From JACMLD01 sp040007355 (GTDB lineage: Bacteria; Bacteroidota; Bacteroidia; Chitinophagales; Chitinophagaceae), in NCBI GenBank assembly GCA_040007355.1, contig JBDTVE010000180.1:1-32814 (forward strand): 32,814 bases of DNA, written 5' to 3'. The notes beneath the pieces are model-generated. The model saw only the letters and a program-made list of their open reading frames with translations, had not been told where the DNA came from and searched no databases. Made by a program: the position numbers and the translations under genes. This document shows, piece after piece, positions 7,597 through 14,985 of the stretch (its first letter is position 1; every line of letters starts with the position of its first letter).

Positions 7597-8682
7597 GTGG
7601 TCATTTGGCCAGACGGAAAAATACGGGGAATACCGGGGGTCATTGCTCCCGGGAAACAATTAACTTCGGCCCCTAAAAATAAACACATCAATCCTCCGGC
7701 TAAAATATTGATTACGGGTGGCACCGGTTTCCTAGGTGCTTATATCATTAAAGAGTTGGTACAAAAAGGATATAGCCTGCGGGTTTTGCGCAGAACCAAT
7801 ATACTCCCTTCTTTTATTCCTGCTGCTGTGTTTGACCCCGTGGAATGGATAAACGGCGATATTCTGGATATGCCCTTCCTGGAAGATGCCATGGAAGGGA
7901 TTGATGCGGTTGTTCATTGCGCCGCCACTGTTTCTTTTTCTACGGCCGAACGCCGTCAAATGTTCAGGATAAATATTGAGGGAACCGCCAACCTGGTAAA
8001 CGCCGCTTTGCAAAAAAATATTCGAAGATTGCTCCACGTTAGTTCGGTGGCGGCGCTCGGAAGAACCACCCTGGGAGAAACTGTTACAGAAACCAAAAAA
8101 TGGGAAGACAGTGATACCAATACCCATTATGCCATTAGTAAGTACAACGCGGAAATGGAGGTATGGCGGGGCATGGGTGAAGGCCTTGATACGGTGATTG
8201 TGAATCCCGGCACCATATTGGGCTATGGCGATTGGAACCGTTCCAGCTGCGCCCTCTTTAAAAGTGCCTACAACGAATTTCCCTGGTACAGTAACGGCAT
8301 CAATGGTTTTGTAGCGGTAGAAGATGTTGCACGCGCAGCGGTATTACTCCTGGAAAGCGGTATCAGCAATGAACGGTTTATCATAAACGGCGATAACTGG
8401 TCTTTCCGTGAGGTGCTGAACTGTATGGCAGACGGGTTTGGGAAAAAGCGTCCCCATCGGGAGGCAACACCGGGATTAGCGGCCTTGGCCTGGCGCCTGG
8501 AACAAGGTAAGCGTTTTTTTACGGGTAAGACCTCCCTGCTTACAAAGGAAAGCGCCCGGATAGCGCAAACGGTCACTTATTTTGATAATAGCAAAATACG
8601 CAATGCCCTGCCGGATTTTGCGTTTACACCCCTGGATAATGCGATAAAAAGCGCCTGCAATCATTATTTACAAAATGTATAA
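7597..8682 (+). CDS. NAD-dependent epimerase/dehydratase, dihydroflavonol-reductase-like
   Basis: An extended short-chain dehydrogenase. The cofactor loop is KILITGGTGFLGAY, followed by DILDMPFLEDAMEGIDAVVHCAA, and the catalytic YAISKYNAE with an upstream serine in LLHVSSVAALG. The C-terminal half binds an unknown substrate; relatives act on sugar nucleotides, aldehydes or sterol-like compounds. The start is uncertain. The longest frame opens with GTG at 7597 and gives 361 residues, but adds about 35 residues before the cofactor loop that relatives lack. No ATG exists in between; TTG at 7708 is an alternative that would cut into the loop's first strand. It follows the acyl-CoA dehydrogenase by 20 bases. 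Confidence 0.82.
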   Translation: MVIWPDGKIRGIPGVIAPGKQLTSAPKNKHINPPAKILITGGTGFLGAYIIKELVQKGYSLRVLRRTNILPSFIPAAVFDPVEWINGDILDMPFLEDAMEGIDAVVHCAATVSFSTAERRQMFRINIEGTANLVNAALQKNIRRLLHVSSVAALGRTTLGETVTETKKWEDSDTNTHYAISKYNAEMEVWRGMGEGLDTVIVNPGTILGYGDWNRSSCALFKSAYNEFPWYSNGINGFVAVEDVARAAVLLLESGISNERFIINGDNWSFREVLNCMADGFGKKRPHREATPGLAALAWRLEQGKRFFTGKTSLLTKESARIAQTVTYFDNSKIRNALPDFAFTPLDNAIKSACNHYLQNV

Positions 8683-8780
8683 CCGGCAATGTTTTTGATT
8701 TTAAGATGGCAGTATGCCGGGCTGGAACAAGGATAGTAAATCCAGGCATCCCCTGATTTGAAAAATTCAATAAACCAGTA

Positions 8781-9857
8781 ATGAAAAAACTATTATTTCT
8801 TTTCTTAACCGGCATTTCTTTTTCTTCGTTTGCCCAACAGGGATTTATCAGCTCCGGTAAAATCATAGATTCCGCCACAAGCCTGCCGCTTGCCGGTGCC
8901 TCCGTTTTTTGCCAGAACACTACCCTGGGAACCACCTCCGGCAGCGAGGGGGTATTTTCACTCAACCTGCCCGATGGCGGTTACGATCTCATTATTTCCT
9001 ACACCGGGTACGAAACACAGGTGGTGCGTATCGGTATTACCCATTCGGCCAATCTGCTGATTGCGTTGAAACAAAAGGATAGAACCTTGCAGGAAGTTGC
9101 AATAGTTGGCAGCAACGAAGTGCCCGACGGGCTGGCCAAATACGGAAAATTCTTTATGAATAATTTTCTTGGAAACGACACCAATGCTACCCTTTCAAAG
9201 ATCCAAAACCCCGAGGCCTTGCAATTTTATTTCAGTAAGAAAAGAAACCGATTAAAAGTAAAAGCAAAAGAAGACCTAATCATTATCAACGAAGCGCTGG
9301 GATATAAGATAAAATTTCAACTGGACTCTTTTGCCTATGATTATGGCCCCGGTTTAAGTGTATACACCGGTTTTCCTTTTTATGAAGTACTACCTGGCAC
9401 AGAAGAACAAAAAGCTGTCTGGAATCAAAACCGGGAAAAAGCATATCATGGGTCACGCCTTCAGTTTATGCGCAGCTGGTATGCACATAACCTGGAAAAA
9501 GATGGGTTTAAATTGGAACAGGTTGATTCGGCTTCAAAAGATCTGGAAACAACGCCCATTGCCGACCCGTACGACAGTTTATTATACCAGGTGATAGAGA
9601 ACAACGACGTTGAGATTAGCTACAATGGCAGGATGCGGATAGTTTACAGGAATGCGCTGCCCGATCCCCAGTACCTGCGTGAAAACAAGATGCCGGCATC
9701 CCTGCGCGCACAGGTGAGCATCATGGATATCAGCGAAGGTTTTGTGATCCAGCAAAACGGTTATTTTTATGACCAGAACGATGTAATCAATATCGGCTAC
9801 TGGAGCTGGCAAAAGCTGGCAGACGACCTGCCTTATGACTATACGCCCCAACCGTAA
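8781..9857 (+). CDS. Exported protein with CarboxypepD_reg-like domain
   Basis: A 358-residue protein beginning with a clear signal peptide (MKKLLFLFLTGISFSSFAQQ, cleavage likely after FA). Residues about 24-105 form a carboxypeptidase-regulatory-like beta-sandwich: GKIIDSATSLPLAGASVF, TTLGTTSGSEGVFSLNLPDG, YDLIISYTGYETQ. In Bacteroidota this domain is common at the N-terminus of TonB-dependent receptors and other envelope proteins, but here no beta-barrel or plug follows. The remaining 250 residues are polar with a conserved-looking block around YFSKKRNRLKVKAKEDLII. Probably periplasmic or outer-membrane associated; the role is unknown. It converges on lpxD. Confidence 0.8.
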   Translation: MKKLLFLFLTGISFSSFAQQGFISSGKIIDSATSLPLAGASVFCQNTTLGTTSGSEGVFSLNLPDGGYDLIISYTGYETQVVRIGITHSANLLIALKQKDRTLQEVAIVGSNEVPDGLAKYGKFFMNNFLGNDTNATLSKIQNPEALQFYFSKKRNRLKVKAKEDLIIINEALGYKIKFQLDSFAYDYGPGLSVYTGFPFYEVLPGTEEQKAVWNQNREKAYHGSRLQFMRSWYAHNLEKDGFKLEQVDSASKDLETTPIADPYDSLLYQVIENNDVEISYNGRMRIVYRNALPDPQYLRENKMPASLRAQVSIMDISEGFVIQQNGYFYDQNDVINIGYWSWQKLADDLPYDYTPQP

Positions 9858-9916
9858 TATTTTTATAGATATTTACCGGCTAATAAGAGCCTGCACTGTT
9901 CAAATGCAGGATCAGT

Positions 9917-10876
9917 TCAGGACCCGCGTTTTGTAGTCATCACTTTATCCCATAACTGCGGGATGCGTTTTATCCAGACCAGTTCTCTTTTTGCCAGACC
10001 GGCTTCCTGCGCGGGCGTACCCCAGTACGTAGTGTTTCCTTTTATATCGCTTACCACGCCCGTTTTGCCCAGCAGTACGGCATTGGCACCAATGGTCAGT
10101 GTTTTATTCACCACCACCTGCCCCCAGAGTGTTACGCCGTCTTCAATGGTTACACAACCGCCCACTATTACCTGCGCCGCAAACAAACAATTTTTTCCAA
10201 TCACGGTATCATGACCGATATGAATCAGGTTGTCCATCTTGGTACCCCTTCCAATAATGGTGTCGTGGGTTACACCGCGGTCAATGGTACAATTGGCGCC
10301 AATTTCCACTGCATCCTCTATGATTACCCTTCCGCAGCTTTCCATTCTTTTATACCATAACTCCCGATCTTTTTTGCCGTTGTAATAAAAGGCATCGGAA
10401 CCAATTACGGTTCCGGACTGTATGTACACATTATTACCAATGATGGTGTGGTCAAGGATGGATACATGAGGTTGAATGATGCAATTGCTGCCGATGCTAA
10501 CATGGTTTCCGATAAAGACATTCGGCGCTATATAGCTGTCTTCTCCCACCTCAGTGCCGGGCGCAATTGACTGTTCCGCTTTTTCAAAGGGCCGAAACTG
10601 GCGGACAATTTTCAGGTAAGCTTCAAAAGGCTGTTCTACCACCAGCAAGGCCTTACCGGGCGGAATTTCCGTTACCGCCTTGTTAATAATAATAAAATCG
10701 GCCGCTGAATGTATGCAGGCGGCATAATATTTTGGATGATCAACAAAAGCAAGATCTCCTTTTTCAACCTTATGAAGTTCGTTGATGCCCGTAGCCCGGC
10801 CAGCCTGGTTACCCAATAGTTCAGCCTTTAAAAATTCAGCCATCCATTTAACAGATACAGGAGAAGGAAACCGCAT
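9917..10876 (-). CDS. lpxD: UDP-3-O-acylglucosamine N-acyltransferase
   Basis: Third step of lipid A synthesis: adds the N-linked 3-hydroxyacyl chain to UDP-3-O-acyl-glucosamine at the cytoplasmic face. From the ATG at 10876 the product has 319 residues: an N-terminal LpxD nucleotide-binding domain (about 1-100), then a left-handed beta helix of hexapeptide repeats such as VFIGNHVSIGSN and VYIQSGTVIGSD. The motif NLIHIGHDTVIG contains the probable catalytic His222 (equivalent to His239 of E. coli LpxD). The 340-residue alternative start at 10939 would span a -7 promoter box and lacks family-like sequence. This is not next to lpxA or fabZ, so a paralogue may exist elsewhere. Confidence 0.88.
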   Translation of the reverse strand: MRFPSPVSVKWMAEFLKAELLGNQAGRATGINELHKVEKGDLAFVDHPKYYAACIHSAADFIIINKAVTEIPPGKALLVVEQPFEAYLKIVRQFRPFEKAEQSIAPGTEVGEDSYIAPNVFIGNHVSIGSNCIIQPHVSILDHTIIGNNVYIQSGTVIGSDAFYYNGKKDRELWYKRMESCGRVIIEDAVEIGANCTIDRGVTHDTIIGRGTKMDNLIHIGHDTVIGKNCLFAAQVIVGGCVTIEDGVTLWGQVVVNKTLTIGANAVLLGKTGVVSDIKGNTTYWGTPAQEAGLAKRELVWIKRIPQLWDKVMTTKRGS

Positions 10877-10891
10877 ACAGTAGAATTTGAA

Positions 10892-10899
10892 CAAAAGTA
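10892..10899 (-). promoter_or_regulatory. -7 promoter box of lpxD
   Basis: The minus strand reads TACTTTTG, a perfect TAnnTTTG, ending 15 bases before the ATG at 10876. No good -33 TTTG was found at the usual spacing. It supports the internal start. Confidence 0.45.
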
Positions 10900-11302
10900 A
10901 AACAAGATGGCGATGCAGGTGCAATAACTTGTTTTGCAAAAAACGCCTGGCGAGTGGGCTGCCGGGTTATTTCTTTGCACCGGCAATTAGCCCGCAGAGA
11001 AACAGCGCCGCGCGGACTAACAGCTTTTACAGCGCCGGCAGTTTGGGTCGCCGCCCGCGGTTTAGCGATTTTTTTTAGAGACTACTTTCCTCCTTCTGTG
11101 CGATCACAGCCAGGCAAAACCGGCTTTTTTTTGTGCGGCCGTTTACGGTATGTTTGTATTATCGGACAAGCAGCATCGCATACAACACAGCAGTGGCAAT
11201 GCTTTCAGCAGAATGATTTTTTCCAGTGCCGGCAGTCAGCGTATCAAACAACGAATAACAACCTGTATTTTACAACCGCGCACAACCGTTTTTGAGTGGC
11301 TA
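10900..11302. other. Gene-free stretch between lpxD and the DnaA-box region
   Basis: I see no credible coding sequence here: the open frames are short, lack homology-like motifs and have mixed codon use. Short GC-rich words recur (for example GCGCCG and GCCGGCAG), without a clear repeat unit. The segment leads into the DnaA boxes and candidate small RNA. Confidence 0.5.
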
Positions 11303-11333
11303 TTATCCACAGCAAAAAATAAAATGTGCATAA
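11303..11333. other. Two DnaA-box matches facing each other beside an AT-rich segment
   Basis: TTATCCACA at 11303-11311 (plus strand) and TGTGCATAA at 11325-11333 (TTATGCACA on the minus strand) both match the DnaA-box consensus TTATNCACA, 13 bases apart. The following 50 bases are strongly A+T-rich (11331-11380), as expected of an unwinding element. No other perfect box was seen nearby, so this may be part of a replication origin, a DnaA-titration or regulatory site, or chance. Confidence 0.4.
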
Positions 11334-11351
11334 AATTTGTTTAATTTTTTT

Positions 11352-11381
11352 TTTGAATCGGCAAAATATATTTTAATATTG
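11352..11381 (+). promoter_or_regulatory. Promoter-like sequence before the candidate small RNA
   Basis: TTTG at 11352-11355 is followed after 18 bases by TAATATTG at 11374-11381, seven of eight positions matching TAnnTTTG. The spacing is one short of the usual minimum. Transcription would begin near 11384-11387, and no coding sequence follows before the terminator. Confidence 0.5.
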
Positions 11382-11383
11382 TG

Positions 11384-11458
11384 TAAGGAAATTTATTTCC
11401 TGGTACTTACTAACCCATCCAAATATTAAAGTCCCCGATTCATCGGGGGCTTTTTTTT
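11384..11458 (+). ncRNA. Candidate small RNA of about 75 nucleotides
   Basis: A promoter-like element, a structured segment and an intrinsic terminator lie in order within 110 bases, with no open frame between them. The 5' part can fold as GTAA (11383-11386) with TTAC (11407-11410), enclosing a GGAAA-TTTA-TTTCC hairpin (11387-11400) and a TGGTAC bulge (11401-11406). A 22-base unpaired linker follows (11411-11432), then the terminator hairpin. I do not recognise the family; 6S-like regulatory RNA is possible given the size and phylum, but the sequence does not show it. Confidence 0.5.
11433..11458 (+). terminator. Intrinsic terminator of the candidate small RNA
   Basis: CCCCGA (11433-11438) pairs with TCGGGG (11443-11448) across the loop TTCA, followed within two bases by eight T residues (11451-11458). 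It has the classic form, and no gene ends immediately upstream on this strand, so it needs a non-coding transcript to explain it. Confidence 0.8.
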
Positions 11459-11702
11459 GTGCCCTGGCCTGGCAGATTGCTTTTGTAGTTGGGCCTTTGC
11501 GCTACAAGCAGTCATACATGAACGCAAAAGATGAAATAAGAATGACGGGTGAAATGGTCTTCAAAATAATTTTCTTCCGGTCGTTCGCCGGTAATAGTGC
11601 GGCCGGGGGATGCATGAAAATCATCTGCGCCGGGTTCTATCCTCCTTAATTAGCACTACTATTTATAAACTAATTACTTTACCTTGCTAAAAACAATTCA
11701 CT

Positions 11703-12578
11703 ATGTTAAAATCAATGACAGGCTTTGGCAGAGCGGAACGGGGGGTGGGCGACAAAACATTTTTAATAGACATAAAATCACTCAACGGAAAACAGTTTGA
11801 GCTGATGCTGAAAATGCCAGCGTTTTTAAAGCCATTTGAATTTGACATTCGTAAAATAATTTCCAAACAGCTGGGCCGGGGTAGTATAGATTGCAGCATC
11901 AACCTGAAAGAAAGTGGCGCCAGCAAACCCGTCAGCATCAACACGGAACTTGCCAAAGCCTACTATAAACCGATTGCCGCGCTCTCAGCCGAACTGGGCC
12001 TTGACCCATCGGCTATTTTGAGCACCCTGATAAAACTACCTGAAGTAATTACGCCCACTGGTGAAACGCTGACACCGGAAGAGTGGGGCGTTTTTGAAAA
12101 AATCATTGAGGCCGCTATCGCAGACCTTAACAATCACCGCACGGAAGAAGGAAAATCGCTTGAAAAGGATTTACTATTTCGCATTAATAATATCCAGCAA
12201 CAACAGGAAACCGTTTTAGAACTGGAACCCCAGCGTAAAATAAAAATAAAGGAAGGCCTGGTGAAGATGCTTGAAGAAAACGTAGGCAAGGAAAACTATG
12301 ATGCCAACCGCCTGGAACAGGAGATCATCTACTACATAGAGAAGATTGATATTACTGAGGAGCAGGTGCGGCTGCGGAACCATTGCGAATATTTTATCAG
12401 CCTGCTGGCAGAAAACACAGAAGAAAAAGGCAAAAAGCTTTCCTTTATTCTACAGGAAATTGGCCGGGAGATCAATACCACCGGCGCCAAGGCCTATGAT
12501 TCCACTATACAGAAATGTGTGGTGATGATGAAAGATGAACTGGAGAAAGCAAAGGAACAGGTGCTGAATGTGCTCTAG
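11703..12578 (+). CDS. yicC: YicC family endoribonuclease-like protein
   Basis: A 291-residue member of the YicC family; the E. coli protein is an RNase linked to small-RNA turnover and stationary-phase fitness. The N-terminal signature MLKSMTGFGRAE starts at residue 1, fixing the ATG. The C-terminal DUF1732 region shows RLEQEIIYYIEKIDITEEQ and LSFILQEIGREINTTGAKA, both strongly conserved in the family. It is cytoplasmic. In many genomes gmk follows yicC; here gldH follows instead after about 120 bases. The upstream side holds the candidate small RNA, so a functional link is conceivable but not shown. Confidence 0.93.
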   Translation: MLKSMTGFGRAERGVGDKTFLIDIKSLNGKQFELMLKMPAFLKPFEFDIRKIISKQLGRGSIDCSINLKESGASKPVSINTELAKAYYKPIAALSAELGLDPSAILSTLIKLPEVITPTGETLTPEEWGVFEKIIEAAIADLNNHRTEEGKSLEKDLLFRINNIQQQQETVLELEPQRKIKIKEGLVKMLEENVGKENYDANRLEQEIIYYIEKIDITEEQVRLRNHCEYFISLLAENTEEKGKKLSFILQEIGREINTTGAKAYDSTIQKCVVMMKDELEKAKEQVLNVL

Positions 12579-12686
12579 CCGTTATCGGACGCTAGCCTGT
12601 ACACAACCAGAAGATCGTATAACATCACCTGGTACCCAGCCTTTCCAAAACCCGGAATCAGTCATTTCTTAATTAATATCTTGTGC

Positions 12687-12694
12687 TATTTTTG
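12687..12694 (+). promoter_or_regulatory. -7 promoter box of gldH
   Basis: TATTTTTG is a perfect TAnnTTTG ending four bases before the ATG at 12699. The alternative TTG start at 12681 lies upstream of the box, so it would not be in the transcript. A leaderless or nearly leaderless mRNA is implied. Confidence 0.5.
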
Positions 12695-12698
12695 CCGC

Positions 12699-13172
12699 AT
12701 GAACGCATTATCAGTCTCCCGGATGCTGCTGTTTTTTTTCTGCCTGCAGCTTGCTGCCTGTAACAGTATCGGCGTATTTGAAAAAAACACTGCTTTTAAA
12801 AAACAGGAATGGCCGGGCAATTACAAACCTTCTTTTGATTTTGCCGTAACGGATACTACCGCCTTGTATACCATCTACCTGGTATTGCGTCATACGGATG
12901 CTTACAACTATAACAATATCTGGCTAAAGTTTACACATCAGGGCCCGGATACCACCTATACACAAAGGATAGACCTACGCCTGGCTACCAATGCCCAGGG
13001 TTGGCTGGGTACCGGCATGGATGATATCTGGGAGCACCGTATACCCATTACGCAGGGAGCTACCCGCTTTCGGAAAAGTGGCAACTATGAATTTACCCTA
13101 GAACAGATAATGCGGCAGGACCCGTTACTGCATGTATTGAACGCAGGCATCAGGATTGAAAAGGTTAATTGA
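12699..13172 (+). CDS. gldH: Gliding motility lipoprotein GldH
   Basis: GldH is a lipoprotein needed for gliding motility and associated type IX secretion functions in Bacteroidota. The 157-residue product has a lipoprotein signal with lipobox LQLAAC (Cys21), then the family body with FDFAVTDTTALYTIYLVLRHTDAYNYNNIWL, cited as residues about 45-75, and the C-terminal LEQIMRQDPLLHVLNAGIRIE. Length and motif order match GldH. The ATG at 12699 is chosen because it directly precedes the signal peptide and follows a -7 box. Its presence supports the phylum but does not prove that the strain glides, since gldH also occurs in non-gliders. Confidence 0.88.
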   Translation: MNALSVSRMLLFFFCLQLAACNSIGVFEKNTAFKKQEWPGNYKPSFDFAVTDTTALYTIYLVLRHTDAYNYNNIWLKFTHQGPDTTYTQRIDLRLATNAQGWLGTGMDDIWEHRIPITQGATRFRKSGNYEFTLEQIMRQDPLLHVLNAGIRIEKVN

Positions 13173-13276
13173 CAGCGCCAGTCCTGCCCATAAAAAGACA
13201 GGTCTGTAATTGTAAACCACAAATGCCGGAACTTTACCATCCGGGCAGCAAACCAATTTTACGTCCATCGGAAATC

Positions 13277-14251
13277 ATGAGCATTTTTAAAAAGAAAAGA
13301 CTGGCCGCGGCTACTATTGTATACTGGTTTTTATTAATGTACATAGTGGCCGCCCTGGTATGGTGGTTTATTGCCTTGCAGCAGCAAAGTCACCAGATGG
13401 CCGTATATAAACTGGTAGAACTAAAAGCAGGAGACCCTGCCTACCTGCAAAAAGTGGAAGCCATTACAACGGAAGAAAGACGGAAAAATGCCCGCAATAT
13501 TGGTGAGGGCGCTATTTTTTTACTGGTGATATCAATCGGAGCCCTGTTTGTATACCGTGCCGTGCGCAGGCAAATAAAAATGACACAGCAGCAACAGAAT
13601 TTTATGATGGCCATTACCCATGAGTTGAAAACACCTATCGCCGTTGCAAAGCTTAACCTGGAAACCCTGCAAAAACATAAGCTGGAAGAAAGCAAACAGC
13701 AGAAACTGATACAGGCTACCCTGCAGGAAGTCAACCGGCTCAATGCCTTAACGAATAATATACTTATCTCCTCGCAGCTGGAAGGTGGCGGATACAAGCT
13801 GGTAAAGGAAGAACTGGATTTCTCCTCGCTGGCCGCCATCTGTGTACAGGATTTCCATGCTCGTTTCCCGGACAGGAAAATGGACAGCGCTGTAGACGAA
13901 CATATTGATATCAGCGGCGATGCCCTGCTGCTGCAGATACTGGTAAACAACCTGCTTGATAACGCGGTTAAATATGCGCCAAAGGAATCCGTTATACATT
14001 TCCGGTTGCAACAAAACGAAAAGGACATTTTTTTATCCTGTGCCGACGAAGGCCCAGGTATCACAGACGAAGAAAAAAAGAAAATATTCGACCGGTTTTA
14101 CCGCATTGGCAACGAACAGGTGAGAAGAACAAAGGGTACCGGGCTGGGGCTTTATCTCTGCAAAAAAATAGCGTCCGATCACAAGGCTGGCATTAGCGTT
14201 ACAAACAATCAACCCACAGGCAGTATTTTTACCGTTCATTTTTATGTATGA
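13277..14251 (+). CDS. Sensor histidine kinase
   Basis: Inner-membrane sensor of a two-component system, 324 residues from the ATG at 13277. It has two transmembrane helices (about residues 11-33 and 78-93) around a small 45-residue periplasmic loop with no recognisable sensor domain or HAMP. HisKA follows with His115 in ITHELKTPIAV, then the HATPase region with N box NNLLDNAVKYAP, G1 ADEGPGI, F box IFDRFYRIG and G2 GTGLGLYLCKKI. A frame extends back to TTG at 13169, but the added residues are polar, unlike relatives, and precede the first helix. The stop overlaps the next gene's start as ATGA, so kinase and regulator are translationally coupled. Stimulus unknown. Confidence 0.92.
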   Translation: MSIFKKKRLAAATIVYWFLLMYIVAALVWWFIALQQQSHQMAVYKLVELKAGDPAYLQKVEAITTEERRKNARNIGEGAIFLLVISIGALFVYRAVRRQIKMTQQQQNFMMAITHELKTPIAVAKLNLETLQKHKLEESKQQKLIQATLQEVNRLNALTNNILISSQLEGGGYKLVKEELDFSSLAAICVQDFHARFPDRKMDSAVDEHIDISGDALLLQILVNNLLDNAVKYAPKESVIHFRLQQNEKDIFLSCADEGPGITDEEKKKIFDRFYRIGNEQVRRTKGTGLGLYLCKKIASDHKAGISVTNNQPTGSIFTVHFYV

Positions 14252-14952
14252 ATAATAGCGACACCACGATATTGCTGGTAGAAGATGAGGAAAACCTGCA
14301 TGAGGCATTAAAACTAAACCTGGAGCTGGAAGGATACCAGGTGGTGTCGGCCATGGACGGAATGCAGGCGATTAAAGCATTGCAGAACCAGTATTTCAAC
14401 TTAATGATACTGGATATTATGCTGCCTGAAATTGACGGTATTGAAGTGCTGGAGACCATCCGCATTCAAAACAATGAATTGCCGGTGCTGATCCTAAGCG
14501 CCAAAAATACCTCGGCAGATCGGGTGCTGGGTTTAAAAAAGGGTGCCGATGATTATCTCACCAAGCCGTTCAACCTGGAAGAGCTTTTACTGCGGGTAGA
14601 AAAACTCATTGAAAAAAACAGGAAATTACTGGATAAGGAAACCATTGGCGATATGTACCAGTTTGGAAAAAACGCGGTTGATTTTAAGGCTCAGGAGGCC
14701 ATTAACAAAAATGGAGAACACATTCAACTGAGCAAGAAGGAAGCCATGCTGCTAAAACTATTGTTTGAGAATAAGAACGAAGTAGTGCCCCGGGAAAAAA
14801 TCCTGCAAACGGTATGGGGTTATAATGTGTACCCCACCACCCGCACCATTGATAACTTTATTCTAAGCTTCCGGAAATATTTTGAAGAAGACAGCCGCAA
14901 TCCAAAATATTTTCATTCCGTTAGAGGGGTGGGCTATAAATACAGCGAGTAA
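14248..14952 (+). CDS. Response regulator transcription factor, OmpR/PhoB family
   Basis: A 234-residue DNA-binding regulator. The receiver domain (1-120) has the acidic pair in VEDEEN, phosphoacceptor Asp56 in LMILDIMLPEIDG, and the conserved Lys in DDYLTKPFNLEEL. The C-terminal winged-helix domain ends with TIDNFILSFRKYFEEDS and HSVRGVGYKYSE. It overlaps the kinase gene by four bases, so the partner is clear. Target genes are unknown; the next gene, batD, lies convergent and is not obviously controlled by it. Confidence 0.95.
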   Translation: MNNSDTTILLVEDEENLHEALKLNLELEGYQVVSAMDGMQAIKALQNQYFNLMILDIMLPEIDGIEVLETIRIQNNELPVLILSAKNTSADRVLGLKKGADDYLTKPFNLEELLLRVEKLIEKNRKLLDKETIGDMYQFGKNAVDFKAQEAINKNGEHIQLSKKEAMLLKLLFENKNEVVPREKILQTVWGYNVYPTTRTIDNFILSFRKYFEEDSRNPKYFHSVRGVGYKYSE

Positions 14953-14985
14953 ATAATAAAAGCAGTCTGCACCCGATGGTTCCGC

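Noticed and set aside
9890..9910. CCTGCA...TGCAGG hairpin between the convergent CarboxypepD_reg-like gene and lpxD
   Set aside because: Only six pairs with a nine-base loop and no T-run, too weak to call a terminator.
10877..10939. Longer LpxD start
   Set aside because: It would include the -7 promoter box at 10892-10899, and the extra residues do not resemble the family.
13169..13276. TTG-initiated extension of the histidine kinase
   Set aside because: The added residues are unlike relatives; the ATG at 13277 sits just before the first transmembrane helix.
13441..14064. 207-codon minus-strand frame inside the kinase gene
   Set aside because: Antisense shadow of a well-supported kinase; Ser/Cys-rich low-complexity translation.
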